From Acuticoccus sp. MNP-M23 (lineage in GTDB: Bacteria; Pseudomonadota; Alphaproteobacteria; Rhizobiales; Amorphaceae): a DNA stretch of 64,000 nucleotides. Under the pieces are notes generated by a model. The model had not been told where the DNA came from and made no database searches. It saw only the letters and a list, made by a program, of their open reading frames with translations. The stretch lies in the NCBI RefSeq assembly GCF_031195445.1, contig NZ_CP133480.1, positions 2,093,501 to 2,157,500 of the forward strand. The letters are read 5' to 3'. Shown one piece after another: positions 40,870 through 49,704 of the stretch (position 1 is the stretch's first letter; each line of letters starts with the position of its first letter). The translations under genes and the position numbers were made by a program.

Positions 40870-43800
40870 TCAGAAAATGAAGTCCCCAACATTGAGCGTG
40901 TCGAACGACAGGCCTTCGACCACCACGCTGCCAGTGCCGCCGAGGACCGAAAGGTCGATCCGGATCGCGTCGCCGCCGGCTTCGCTGAGTGCGGGGTAAA
41001 GGTCGGTCAGAAAGTCGGCTTCTTCACGGCCGTAGGTGCTGAGATCGATCCGGTCGCGCCCGTTTTCGAAGTCGAGGATGGTGTCGTTGCCATTGAGAAG
41101 GCCGATGATGAATTCGTCGGCGCCCTCGCCGCCGGTCATGTCGTCATTGCCCCGGCCGCTGCGCAGGATGTCGGCCCCGGCGCCGCCGTCCATCGTGCCG
41201 CCGCCCGCACCGGCGTGCAGCCGGTCGTCGCCGTTGCCGCCCTCCAGCGTGTCGCGCCCTCTGCCACCATCGAGGAAATCATCGCCATTGCCGCCGCGCA
41301 CGAGATCGTCGCCGCCGCCGCCGCGCACGGTGTCATTGCCATTGCCGCCGGACAGCGCGTCGTCGGCAGCGCCGCCGAGCACCAGGTCATCACCGCTGCC
41401 GCCGTTCACGGTTGCAGCAGCCGTTGCGGTGCGGAAGCGATCATCACCGCCGCCAAGCGCCACGGCGTCCAGCGCATCGTCGCCGCGGAAGTTGAAGCGG
41501 TCGTCGCCGCCGCCGGTGTCGACCGGGCCGTCGAACCGGCCATCGCCGCCGACGAGATCGTCGCCGGCGCCGAGCGAGACCGCGCCTTTGATAAGGCCAC
41601 TGTTGTGAAGCAGCGTTTCGCTGTTTGCGCCGCGCACATGGAGGATGCTGCTGTCATCCGCGTTCGGTTCGCCGTCCGGACCGGGGCGAAGGCTGAGGCT
41701 GCCGCCCTCCCGCACTTTCACGACGGCGGTGTCGCTTTCGATCACCACACCGTTGCTGCCGCCGCGGAACACGGCGTCCCCGGCAACCACAAAACGGCTG
41801 GCATCATTCTCGTCGCCCACAACCGAAACGCCGAATGCGGTGCCGGGGAAGTCGCCGTTGTCTCCGTCGAAGGTGGAAACGAAGCGGCCATCGGCGCGGA
41901 CAACACCTCTGCCTTCCACCACGAGCGTCTTGTCGCTGAGCGTGGACAGGACCGGGCCGCCATTATTGTGGAGGAAGGAGAGCCTCGCAGTCATGTCGTT
42001 AAAATCGTTGTCGGCACCGGCCTGTCCGGCCTCATCGTCGAAGGCGAAGATGTTGTCGCCCAGGGTCCGGGGCGCAATGATGATCTCGCCATCCGCGGTG
42101 ATCAGCATCGGCGCGTAATAACCGGTCTCGCCCGCCAGATCCCATACGGTCGTTTGGGTGAAATCGCCGCTGCCGCGCAGATTGAAACCACCGTCGAGGT
42201 TGGCGCGGACGGCGTCGCGGAAGGCATCGGTCTCGCCATATGCAACGCCGTCGACGCTCCATATGCCGGTGTCGGCGCTGATGTCCATCCGCACGAAGGC
42301 GAGGCGGTTGGACTGATCGGTGCTGCCGGTCGCGTCGACGTTGATGTAAGTCCCGGCCTCCAGATAAACGACCGGGGCGCCGGTGGCGCGCTGCGCGCTT
42401 GCCAGAACCTCATCCGAGGAATGGTGATTGTCGGTCCGGGCGTGCAGCGTGTAGCCGTCGATGGTGACGTCTGCGGTACCGGCCGCACCGCGGGAGACCT
42501 TCGTGCCGTCGGTCTCCACCGCGCCATCGCCGGACAGTGTGGCGAAGGCAAACCGCAGGTCCGCCGGCAGATAGGCCGTTTTTCTGCCGCCGAAAACGAG
42601 CGTGCCGTCATCATGGTGGTGGGCGCCGATGGTGGCCACCACGGCGTCTTCGATGGAAACACCGGCTTTCAGAGTTTTCGCGTCCACTGCCCTTCCGCGC
42701 GCGTCGACGAGATAGACCAGAACCGACTTGCCCGCCTCGCGTGGCGAGTCTTCCACCGAAAGCGTGACCCAGTTGCCGTCCGGGCCGTGTTTCCCGCCGC
42801 CGGCAAGCCGCAGCTCAGTGCCGCCGTCAGCCGGACGGAGCGACAGTTCCGCCGCGCCGACCTTGACGGTCATCGGTGCACTGTCGTTGCCGATGGCATT
42901 CTTCAGGTGCCTGTCGGTGGACAGGTACTCGCTCATGGTCACGGTGTAGGTGCCGTTGGCGAGCGATGTCGCACCGGTGACCCATTGACCGTCCAGATCG
43001 GCCGTGGTGTGGATCGGCGCGACTTTCGGGCCGCCCTTCCCGGTGTCTGAGAAGTTGATCTCGGCAAAATTCAGCGCGCCGATCTTGTTGGTGTAGGCAG
43101 AGATCCAGTCGCGCGTGCCGGCGGCGTCGTTCTCGCCGGTCCAGCCGAACGCCAGCTTGTGCGCGGTGGTGTCAACGATGCTGCCGCTAATGGCATCCTG
43201 GCCTGCAATCGCCTTGAAATCACCGTGGGCGATGGTGCCGACCACGGCCGAAGACGGTGTCGTCGGGATCATGGCGGCGTCGTTGTAGACAAGGTATTCC
43301 GGGGCGATCGTGGTCGACGTCGAGTACATGAAATTGACGCCGAAGGTGGGGATGGTGTCCGGCTGCTGGTTTCCGGCAGACATTTGCGGCGAGAGTTCGG
43401 CCAGCCCGTCGATGGCCAGCGAATCCGGATGCTTCGACCCCAGCGGATTGACGAACTCTCCATTCTTCGCGACCTCGGTGTAGAGGTTGAACGTCTTCGC
43501 GCTGCCACCGTCACCGATGGTGATCCGGGACCAGTAGGTTCCGGCCTCGGTGCCGGGAAAGCCTTGGATCTGCATCTGGCCGGGGCCAAGGCCCTTCCCG
43601 GTTGCCTTGGCCGCGTAGGTGCCGCTGCCGTCCAGGCTGATGTCCCAGATATCCCACAGCGAACCTTTGGCGGCAGGCTTGAACTCCACTGTCTGCCACG
43701 TTGGCGTGCCGTCCGCCGACAGCTTGGTCATGATATCGAGCGAGATCCGCGTGCCGTCGGCCACCACCATTGTGGCGTTGGCAAGGTTGAGGCTGACGAC

Positions 43801-45264
43801 GTTGCCGGAAACCGCCGCGGGCACGGTATAGCCGTCCGCCCCGCCGGAAAGGTAGTTGTCGATTTTGGGGGTGACGTACCCGGTGGGGGTCTCTCCATCG
43901 TCGAACAGCTTCAGGCTGATGGTCTTGACGTTCTGCCCGTTGCCAGGGTTGGACATGCCGATCTGCGGCCCGCCCTGGCTGAATTTGCTCATCAGCGCGT
44001 CGGAGTAGTTAGACCCGTAGCTATTGGAATTGTTGAAGAATACCTGCGAATAGGTGTCCATGTGCTTGGGGCCGGCGCCGTAGAGGTTGTCTCCAAAGGC
44101 GTAGGTGGGGTCCCAGTTCCAGTTCTTGCTGAGATCGACCCTGCCGGTGTCGTGCCCGTTGACCGATTTGCCGTGCTGGCCGAGATAGCCGGCGGAGAAG
44201 CCGGTCAGCATCTGGGTGAGAACCGTGCCCCACTGGTTATTGGCGCCACTGTTCATCGTGGCCGTGTGGCCTTCGCTGTTCTTGACCGCGTCGTGGTAGA
44301 GGATCTGGTAGGGGTCGGAGTCCTTGGTTTCGTAGACGCCGACATTGCCCAGCGTCGAGTAGATGCTGTTGGCAAGGTCTTTCTCGGTGAGCTGGATGAA
44401 GCCCTTGACGAGGCTGCTTTCGGTCGGGCTGAGCCAGAAGACGTTTTTGGCGGCGTCCCACTCCAGCCTGTAGGCGAAGAAGCTGCTGTTGTGCCAGACG
44501 CCGCCGAAGCCGGGCGGGCCTGCATCCGGCGCGCCGTTGAAGAACCCGGCAATTTCGACGCCGGTATTGGCCCGCTGGAACTCCTTGATATAGCTCAGCC
44601 AGTCGCCCAGCTTGAAGATGCCGTCCTGCTCGGCCACCGATTCCGACGGCGAGACGACGGCACGGTCCTCGCCTTTCAGGGGGCCATCCTTGTATGCGCC
44701 GGGGGTCTGGTTGGTTGCCGTGGCGATCTTGTCGAACATGTCCGCGCCGGAAACCTTGTAGCCGACCGACGCGCTGGTGCCGTCATTGTAGTCGACGCTG
44801 AGTTCCATCGGGATGCCGAAGCCGTTGACCGATGTGAGGTTGCCCGCGTCCGCAGGCTGGCCGAGCAGAGTGACCTCGATGCTGTCGAAGCGGAAGTCGA
44901 GCGTCTTGGCCTTGCCCGGGTTTATGTCACTCTCGGTCTTGATGGCAGTTTGAAGATCGGCCGAATGAGCGCCGTGTTCGCTCTGGATCAGGATGTAGAC
45001 CTTGCCGCCGTTCATCCCCACGAATTCGTTGCCGACCGTTTCGGTCAGCGTGAGCGATGCCTTGCCGCCGCCCTGCACCACACCATTGTCGACCAGAGTC
45101 GTCCAGCCGATCGGCTTTCCTGCACTCGCCTCGTCGAAGAATACAGCATACGCATTCGTCCCTGCCTTGTTGAGCGTAGACTGAAGATCGGCGCTCAGAT
45201 CGATATCAAGAACAGTAACGGGCTTTGTGACGACTTTTGCCGAGGTGCGGGTGTTGGTGGGCAA
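40870..45264 (-). CDS. Large RTX protein with GH64/thaumatin-like and DUF4114-like domains
   Basis: This 1464-aa acidic protein lacks a signal peptide. Residues about 15-420 resemble the GH64/thaumatin-like beta-1,3-glucanase fold (LDFRFDSIEVTL, VNGFGIPMELSV, YKVSGADMFDKI), a tentative match. The middle holds beta-rich domains and a DUF4114-like segment (FAFDDEAGQAGADNDFNDMT). RTX calcium-binding nonapeptides (GGNGNDTVRGGGGDDLVRGG) fill about 1290-1390, and the end LNVGDFIF fits a type I secretion signal. The start is TTG at 45264 with GAGGAG eight bases upstream. It is probably secreted and may bind or cleave a beta-glucan. No type I secretion genes lie in the window. Confidence 0.8.
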   Translation of the reverse strand: MPTNTRTSAKVVTKPVTVLDIDLSADLQSTLNKAGTNAYAVFFDEASAGKPIGWTTLVDNGVVQGGGKASLTLTETVGNEFVGMNGGKVYILIQSEHGAHSADLQTAIKTESDINPGKAKTLDFRFDSIEVTLLGQPADAGNLTSVNGFGIPMELSVDYNDGTSASVGYKVSGADMFDKIATATNQTPGAYKDGPLKGEDRAVVSPSESVAEQDGIFKLGDWLSYIKEFQRANTGVEIAGFFNGAPDAGPPGFGGVWHNSSFFAYRLEWDAAKNVFWLSPTESSLVKGFIQLTEKDLANSIYSTLGNVGVYETKDSDPYQILYHDAVKNSEGHTATMNSGANNQWGTVLTQMLTGFSAGYLGQHGKSVNGHDTGRVDLSKNWNWDPTYAFGDNLYGAGPKHMDTYSQVFFNNSNSYGSNYSDALMSKFSQGGPQIGMSNPGNGQNVKTISLKLFDDGETPTGYVTPKIDNYLSGGADGYTVPAAVSGNVVSLNLANATMVVADGTRISLDIMTKLSADGTPTWQTVEFKPAAKGSLWDIWDISLDGSGTYAAKATGKGLGPGQMQIQGFPGTEAGTYWSRITIGDGGSAKTFNLYTEVAKNGEFVNPLGSKHPDSLAIDGLAELSPQMSAGNQQPDTIPTFGVNFMYSTSTTIAPEYLVYNDAAMIPTTPSSAVVGTIAHGDFKAIAGQDAISGSIVDTTAHKLAFGWTGENDAAGTRDWISAYTNKIGALNFAEINFSDTGKGGPKVAPIHTTADLDGQWVTGATSLANGTYTVTMSEYLSTDRHLKNAIGNDSAPMTVKVGAAELSLRPADGGTELRLAGGGKHGPDGNWVTLSVEDSPREAGKSVLVYLVDARGRAVDAKTLKAGVSIEDAVVATIGAHHHDDGTLVFGGRKTAYLPADLRFAFATLSGDGAVETDGTKVSRGAAGTADVTIDGYTLHARTDNHHSSDEVLASAQRATGAPVVYLEAGTYINVDATGSTDQSNRLAFVRMDISADTGIWSVDGVAYGETDAFRDAVRANLDGGFNLRGSGDFTQTTVWDLAGETGYYAPMLITADGEIIIAPRTLGDNIFAFDDEAGQAGADNDFNDMTARLSFLHNNGGPVLSTLSDKTLVVEGRGVVRADGRFVSTFDGDNGDFPGTAFGVSVVGDENDASRFVVAGDAVFRGGSNGVVIESDTAVVKVREGGSLSLRPGPDGEPNADDSSILHVRGANSETLLHNSGLIKGAVSLGAGDDLVGGDGRFDGPVDTGGGDDRFNFRGDDALDAVALGGGDDRFRTATAAATVNGGSGDDLVLGGAADDALSGGNGNDTVRGGGGDDLVRGGNGDDFLDGGRGRDTLEGGNGDDRLHAGAGGGTMDGGAGADILRSGRGNDDMTGGEGADEFIIGLLNGNDTILDFENGRDRIDLSTYGREEADFLTDLYPALSEAGGDAIRIDLSVLGGTGSVVVEGLSFDTLNVGDFIF

Positions 45265-45406
45265 TGTGCAAACTCCTCTTCAGCCTGAAGCGCAGAAATC
45301 CATGAGATTTTAAGGCCCTGCCGCTTCCACAGGGACGTTGCACTTATCCTGCTGATGCGTCCAGTCACCTTTGCGTCCGAAACGCTCGGGATCCGGCGGG
45401 TTTTGC

Positions 45407-46495
45407 TTAAAATCCTATCCGGCCCGGTGCTGTCCGGTAGAGAGCTGCAAGCTCCGGCCAGTGTTCGACAACACGGCGGGTCGCCTCGAACCGCTCGGGG
45501 CGGAGCGTGCCCCTGTCCCAGAGAGCCACGCCGTCGATCGTGACGGTCGGGTCGATCACCATCCAGCAGATTTCGCCGGGAGGTTCCGCGCCGCAGGTGT
45601 GAAAATGCAGGATGCGCGGGTGCGGGAATATGGTGTTTGCCCAGCGGTCAAAATCGCTGGACGCCGTAAAGGGAGTGTCGGCAGCGGGGGACAGGCCGGC
45701 GTGGAAGGAGTGGACGGCATCGCCGTCGCCGAAGCGATGCGCCACGTGGTCGATGTGGCCGCGCACGGCCGCCACATCGTCCGGCTCGCCCGAAAGGGCA
45801 GTGAGCCGGCCTCCCTCCACCACGGCGGCCACGGGCCTTTGCAGCGGCAGCACGGCGGGCGTGTATGCGGTCGAGCCAGTCGGCGTCAGCGCGTTGGCGA
45901 GCACGATGTTGCCGGAGAAGCCCGCAGCCGGCACCGGCATGGGCATCGCAAGCGGAAAGCGGTGCACGGACACCTCGACCGCTTCCCGGCGGGGGCCGGG
46001 GGCGCCCGCGAGCGACGTGCCGCGCGGACAGCTCACTTCGATGCCGGATGCGGCAAACGTGACGTCGTCGACCGCTTCCTTCAGTGCGGTCATGGCGGCA
46101 TGGGGGGTCGCGGCGAAGGGGGAGGCCAGGTTTTCGGCGCGGGTGGCGTAGCTCACGACGACGCGCTGGCCCTCGGCCTGCGCGGCAAAACGGTTCCTGT
46201 CGCCAAGGCGGGCGAAGTAGATGACCGCGCCTGCCGCTGCGATGGCGCTGTCGGCGGCCGCGTCCATGCCGGGTTCCAGCGCTGCCGTGGTGAGAAGCGT
46301 GACGTCCGCCCCCATGCGCGCGGCTTCGGCGGCAACGGCCTCGGGCGCTGCGGCGTCGTACCAGCCGAGTGCCGGATCTTCCGCAATGATGAGCACCGCA
46401 TCGCCGGGCGAAAACCCCGCACAGTCCTGCAGAAGGTTGCGCGCCCCTGCCCGGATGTCGGCCGGAGGATCATTAGGGGGCGCGGCGGGGGGCAT
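45407..46495 (-). CDS. M29 aminopeptidase-like / 2,5-dihydroxypyridine dioxygenase (NicX)-like protein
   Basis: This 362-aa protein has the layout of the M29 aminopeptidase / NicX superfamily: an N-terminal Rossmann-like half (AGFSPGDAVLIIAE) and a C-terminal metal-binding half with GNIVLANALTPTGSTAYTPA, VVEGGRLTALSGEPDD and HSFHAGLSP, then ILHFHTCGAEPPGEICWMVI. Members are metallopeptidases or ring-cleaving dioxygenases; the family assignment is tentative. The ATG at 46495 lies eight bases after the oxygenase gene, as last gene of a five-gene operon with an amino-acid-type ABC transporter. It probably acts on an imported nitrogen compound. Confidence 0.65.
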   Translation of the reverse strand: MPPAAPPNDPPADIRAGARNLLQDCAGFSPGDAVLIIAEDPALGWYDAAAPEAVAAEAARMGADVTLLTTAALEPGMDAAADSAIAAAGAVIYFARLGDRNRFAAQAEGQRVVVSYATRAENLASPFAATPHAAMTALKEAVDDVTFAASGIEVSCPRGTSLAGAPGPRREAVEVSVHRFPLAMPMPVPAAGFSGNIVLANALTPTGSTAYTPAVLPLQRPVAAVVEGGRLTALSGEPDDVAAVRGHIDHVAHRFGDGDAVHSFHAGLSPAADTPFTASSDFDRWANTIFPHPRILHFHTCGAEPPGEICWMVIDPTVTIDGVALWDRGTLRPERFEATRRVVEHWPELAALYRTAPGRIGF

Positions 46496-46503
46496 GCCGG
46501 CGC

Positions 46504-47466
46504 TCAGCCTTTGCGGTAGGCGAAGGCGCGTTCGAAACGCCAGACGAGATAGTCGCCGCAGGTGATGGGCGGTTCAGCGCCGGGCACGTCGCCGACAATG
46601 GGGCCGGGGTCGATCAGCGTGGCCGGGTTGGGGTCGTAGGCCAGCACCAGCGAGAGCCGCTCCCCGCCGGATGCGTTGACCACCCGGTGCGGGGTGGAGA
46701 CGTAGGCCCCCGCCGTCCAGCGCGACAGGAGGTCCGCCACGTTGACGATGAGGGTGCCGGGAATAGGCGGGGCGTGCACCCACTCGCCGTCCACGGTCTG
46801 CACCTGAAGGCCGCCCACATTGTCCTGGCACAGGACCGTGAGAACCCCGAAATCAGTATGCGGGCCGACGCCGAACTGGCCTTCGCCCGCGTCCGCCGGC
46901 TGGGCCGGATAGTAGACGTAGGAGGCACGGCTGAGCGGCTTGTCCGACGTCTTGAGGAAGGTGTCTTCGGCAAGACCGAGCCCCAGCGCAAACCCGCGCA
47001 TGAGGTGGTGGGCGACGGTGCTGGCGGCCTCGAAATAGGCCATGGAGGCCGCTTCCATCTGCGGCGGGACGGCTGGCCACTGGTTGGCACCGCGCAGAAC
47101 ATGATCGTCCGGCGTATCGCCGGCTTCATTCTGGTAGCCGAAAATGAAGCTTTCCTTGAGGTCCGGCTGCGCGCCGTCTGCCATTCTGGCGCCGCCCGCC
47201 GAAAGCCAGCCGCGGTGGCTGTTCGAGATGCGGACGGCTTCCTTGTCCGCCCCGTCTGCGCGAAAAAAGGCGTAGGCCGCGTCGCGCGCGGCGTCGATGG
47301 TGGCATCCGCAATGCCGTGGCCGGTGATGTAGATGAAGCCGAGCCCGGTGCTGGCCTTGTGCAGCGCCGCAGCAACGGCGTGCGCATCGCCGCCTTCGCG
47401 CAGGGGCGAGATGTCCACCACCGGAATGAGATCGGCCTCGAAGGTCTTTGCCGCCGCGTACGCCAT
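46504..47466 (-). CDS. Isopenicillin N synthase-like Fe(II)/2-oxoglutarate oxygenase
   Basis: This 320-aa non-haem iron oxygenase has an N-terminal DIOX_N region (IPVVDISPL, GFIYITGHGI) and a C-terminal 2OG-FeII_Oxy domain. The iron ligands are His and Asp in GPHTDFG and the distal His in STPHRVVN, with the 2-oxoglutarate-binding RLS motif (ERLSLVLAYD). It hydroxylates or desaturates an unidentified small molecule. The ATG at 47466 follows the AhpD-like gene by 19 bases. The operon context (ABC importer, M29-like protein) suggests catabolism of an imported amine or amino acid and not antibiotic synthesis. Confidence 0.9.
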   Translation of the reverse strand: MAYAAAKTFEADLIPVVDISPLREGGDAHAVAAALHKASTGLGFIYITGHGIADATIDAARDAAYAFFRADGADKEAVRISNSHRGWLSAGGARMADGAQPDLKESFIFGYQNEAGDTPDDHVLRGANQWPAVPPQMEAASMAYFEAASTVAHHLMRGFALGLGLAEDTFLKTSDKPLSRASYVYYPAQPADAGEGQFGVGPHTDFGVLTVLCQDNVGGLQVQTVDGEWVHAPPIPGTLIVNVADLLSRWTAGAYVSTPHRVVNASGGERLSLVLAYDPNPATLIDPGPIVGDVPGAEPPITCGDYLVWRFERAFAYRKG

Positions 47467-47485
47467 GGTGATGCCGTTTCCCCGC

Positions 47486-48061
47486 TCAGGATGCCTTGTA
47501 GTAGCCGACGATATCGCCGTCGGTGGTGACGCCAAGCCCGTTGAGGAGCCGGTTCACATAATTGAAATAGCCGATCACCTGGTTGGCTTCCAGAATTTCG
47601 CCGTCGTCGAACCCGGCGTCCCGCAGCGTTTCGATGTCGGCTTGCGCCATCGTTGCGGGGGAAAGGGTCAGCTTTTCGGCGTGCTGGAGGAGGGCGAGCG
47701 GCGCGCCTTCGAAGACATCCTGCGGCCGCCGGGCCCGGAACGCGGCCTCGATGGCGGCGGCATCCCCGCCCTCCATCAGGTGCACGGCGTTGGCGAAGTG
47801 GTTGGCGAACGAATAGGGGCACTCGTTCAGCGCGGAGACGTAGCTTGCGACCATTTCGGACAGCCAGCCCGGCAGCGTGTTGGCATCGTTGTGGAGGGCG
47901 GCGCGGTAGAGTGCGACGTGGCCAGCCATGGTGGCCGGGCGCAGCGAGTGAACGCGCATCACGTTGTCGACCGTGCCGTGGGGCGTGCGCGCATTGTCGA
48001 GCTCGGCCTTGAGGTCGGGGCCCGCCTCGTCGTCGGAGAGCATCTTGATCCAGGCCGTCAT
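47486..48061 (-). CDS. AhpD/carboxymuconolactone-decarboxylase-like protein, one active-site Cys missing
   Basis: This 191-aa helical protein belongs to the AhpD-like superfamily (uncharacterised peroxidase-related branch). The canonical CxxC-x3-H site reads NECPYSFANHF, so the second cysteine is a serine while the His is kept. A dithiol peroxidase mechanism is therefore unlikely unchanged; CMD-type chemistry or a lost activity are possible. The C-terminal segment NQVIGYFNYVNRLLNGLGV is typical of the family. The ATG at 48061 lies eight bases after the permease stop. It sits between transporter and oxygenase genes. Confidence 0.82.
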   Translation of the reverse strand: MTAWIKMLSDDEAGPDLKAELDNARTPHGTVDNVMRVHSLRPATMAGHVALYRAALHNDANTLPGWLSEMVASYVSALNECPYSFANHFANAVHLMEGGDAAAIEAAFRARRPQDVFEGAPLALLQHAEKLTLSPATMAQADIETLRDAGFDDGEILEANQVIGYFNYVNRLLNGLGVTTDGDIVGYYKAS

Positions 48062-48069
48062 GGGCAGTC

Positions 48070-48822
48070 CTACTTGTTGCGGGCGTCGGTGTTGAGGCGG
48101 CGTTCCAGCCAGCGTACCCCGGCGGACACGACGAGGATCAGCACCAGATATTCAAGAACGAGGATCGTGTAGATTTCCAGCGGCCTGTATTCGGTCACCA
48201 CAAGCTCGTTGGCCTTGCGCGTCAATTCGGGCATGCCGATGACGGAGACCAGCGAACTCATCTTCAGCATGTAGACGAGCTGATTGCCGAGTGCAGGCAG
48301 GATGCGCCGCAGCGCCTGCGGCAGGATCACGAAGCGCATGGTGTCGGTATAATTGAGGCCGATGGTGTGCGCGGCCTCGTACTGCCCCTTGTCGATCGAC
48401 TGGATGCCCGCGCGAAAGATCTCGGCCTCGAAGGCCGAGTCCGACAGCGCCAGGGCCACCACGCCCGCCCAGAACACCGAAAGGGTCAGCCCCGTCAGCT
48501 GCGGCAGGCCGTAATAGACCCAGAGGATGAGGACGAGGATCGGCACCGCCCGCACCAGCTCCACATAGGTGCGGCTGATGGTGCGCGGGATCCGCGCCGA
48601 GGACAGGCCCGGCAGCGCGACCACCAGCCCGATGGTGACGGAAATGACGATGGCCGTCAGCGACAGCGCGACGGTGTATTGCAGGCCCGACAGCAGGAAG
48701 CGCAGGTTGGAGAGCCCCGTGTCGGTAAACGGGTTGACCACATACCAGCCCCAGGACGTGCCCGAGCAGCCGGTCAGCAGCAACGGAGAGAGGAGCGCGG
48801 CCCCGCGAACGAGGCGGCTCAT
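48070..48822 (-). CDS. Polar amino-acid ABC transporter permease (HisM/GlnP family) with lipobox-like N-terminus
   Basis: This 250-aa inner-membrane protein has about five spans and the permease EAA loop (EAAHTIGLNYTDTMRFVILP). The N-terminus reads LLSPLLLTGCSGTSWGWYVV, which looks like a lipoprotein signal with Cys followed by a short linker; in several alphaproteobacterial relatives I recall a similar start, so it may be normal for this subgroup. The ATG at 48822 overlaps the ATPase stop (ATGA). It pairs with the ATPase at 48819 and the divergent binding protein at 49705. Confidence 0.92.
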   Translation of the reverse strand: MSRLVRGAALLSPLLLTGCSGTSWGWYVVNPFTDTGLSNLRFLLSGLQYTVALSLTAIVISVTIGLVVALPGLSSARIPRTISRTYVELVRAVPILVLILWVYYGLPQLTGLTLSVFWAGVVALALSDSAFEAEIFRAGIQSIDKGQYEAAHTIGLNYTDTMRFVILPQALRRILPALGNQLVYMLKMSSLVSVIGMPELTRKANELVVTEYRPLEIYTILVLEYLVLILVVSAGVRWLERRLNTDARNK

Positions 48823-49568
48823 GCGGGGTGCAGCACGCGTTCGAGAAAGTCCCGGCAGCGCTGGCTCCTCGGCTGGCTGAAGAAGGTTTCGGGCGGTGCG
48901 CGCTCCACAATCTCGCCGTGGTCCATGAACACCATCTCGTCGGCAACACGCCGGGCAAAGCCCATCTCGTGGGTGACGCACACCATGGTCATCCCGCTGG
49001 TGGACAGGTCCACCATGGTCTCCAGCACCTCCTGGATCATTTCGGGGTCGAGCGCGGAGGTGGGCTCGTCGAACAGCATGATGGCCGGTTCCATGCACAG
49101 CGCCCTTGCGATGGCGACGCGCTGCTGCTGGCCGCCCGACAGATTGTGCGGGTACTTGTCCGCCTGCTCCGGAATTTTCACGCGCTCCAGATAGCGGAAG
49201 GCGAGGTCCCGCGCCTTCTGTCTGGAGAGACGCCGGGCGCGCAGCGGGCCAAGGGTGAGGTTTTCGAGCACGGTGAGGTGCGGGAAGAGGTTGAATTGCT
49301 GGAAGACCATGCCGACCCGCGCACGTACCTTGTTGCGGTTGGCGCGGGAGGACAGCGTCACCCCGTCCACGACAATCGTCCCGCTCTGGTGCTCCTCCAG
49401 CGCGTTGATGCAGCGGATCAGCGTGGACTTGCCGGAGCCGGACGGGCCGCAGATCACCACCTGCGCGCCGGGCTTCACCTCCAGCGAAACGCCTTTCAGC
49501 ACTTCGAAATCCCCGAAATGCTTGTGCACATCGGTGAAGCGGATGATGGGGTCGTCCACGTCGGCCAC
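48819..49568 (-). CDS. Polar amino-acid ABC transporter ATP-binding protein (GlnQ/HisP family)
   Basis: This 249-aa ATPase has Walker A GPSGSGKST, Q-loop FQQFNLFPHLT, signature NLSGGQQQRVAIARAL, Walker B IMLFDEPTSALDP and switch His in VTHEMGFA. It couples ATP hydrolysis to uptake by the permease encoded next. The start is GTG at 49568 with GCGGACGAAG upstream. It opens a leftward five-gene operon (ATPase, permease, AhpD-like, IPNS-like, M29-like) divergent from the binding-protein gene; the 136-base gap should contain the shared control region. Confidence 0.94.
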   Translation of the reverse strand: MADVDDPIIRFTDVHKHFGDFEVLKGVSLEVKPGAQVVICGPSGSGKSTLIRCINALEEHQSGTIVVDGVTLSSRANRNKVRARVGMVFQQFNLFPHLTVLENLTLGPLRARRLSRQKARDLAFRYLERVKIPEQADKYPHNLSGGQQQRVAIARALCMEPAIMLFDEPTSALDPEMIQEVLETMVDLSTSGMTMVCVTHEMGFARRVADEMVFMDHGEIVERAPPETFFSQPRSQRCRDFLERVLHPA

Positions 49569-49704
49569 CTTCGTCCGCCTAGGTTGGATGCATGCTCAAA
49601 AATCAAGCATGAAAGGCGCCGTGGAGCAACCTCGGCGCTTGCACAAAAATTACCGACGGGTGAAGTTCACGCAAATTCGATGCCGCGACCGGAAAGGATC
49701 CCCC

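Noticed and set aside
40522..43050. An 842-aa open frame on the plus strand, opposite the large RTX gene.
   Set aside because: It runs through the end of the LysE gene and the RTX gene in antisense, with valine- and alanine-rich monotone sequence and no start signal. It is a shadow of high-GC repeats.
43159..45288. A 709-aa plus-strand frame opposite the GH64-like domain.
   Set aside because: The minus strand has recognisable domain sequence; the plus frame lacks motifs and a ribosome binding site.
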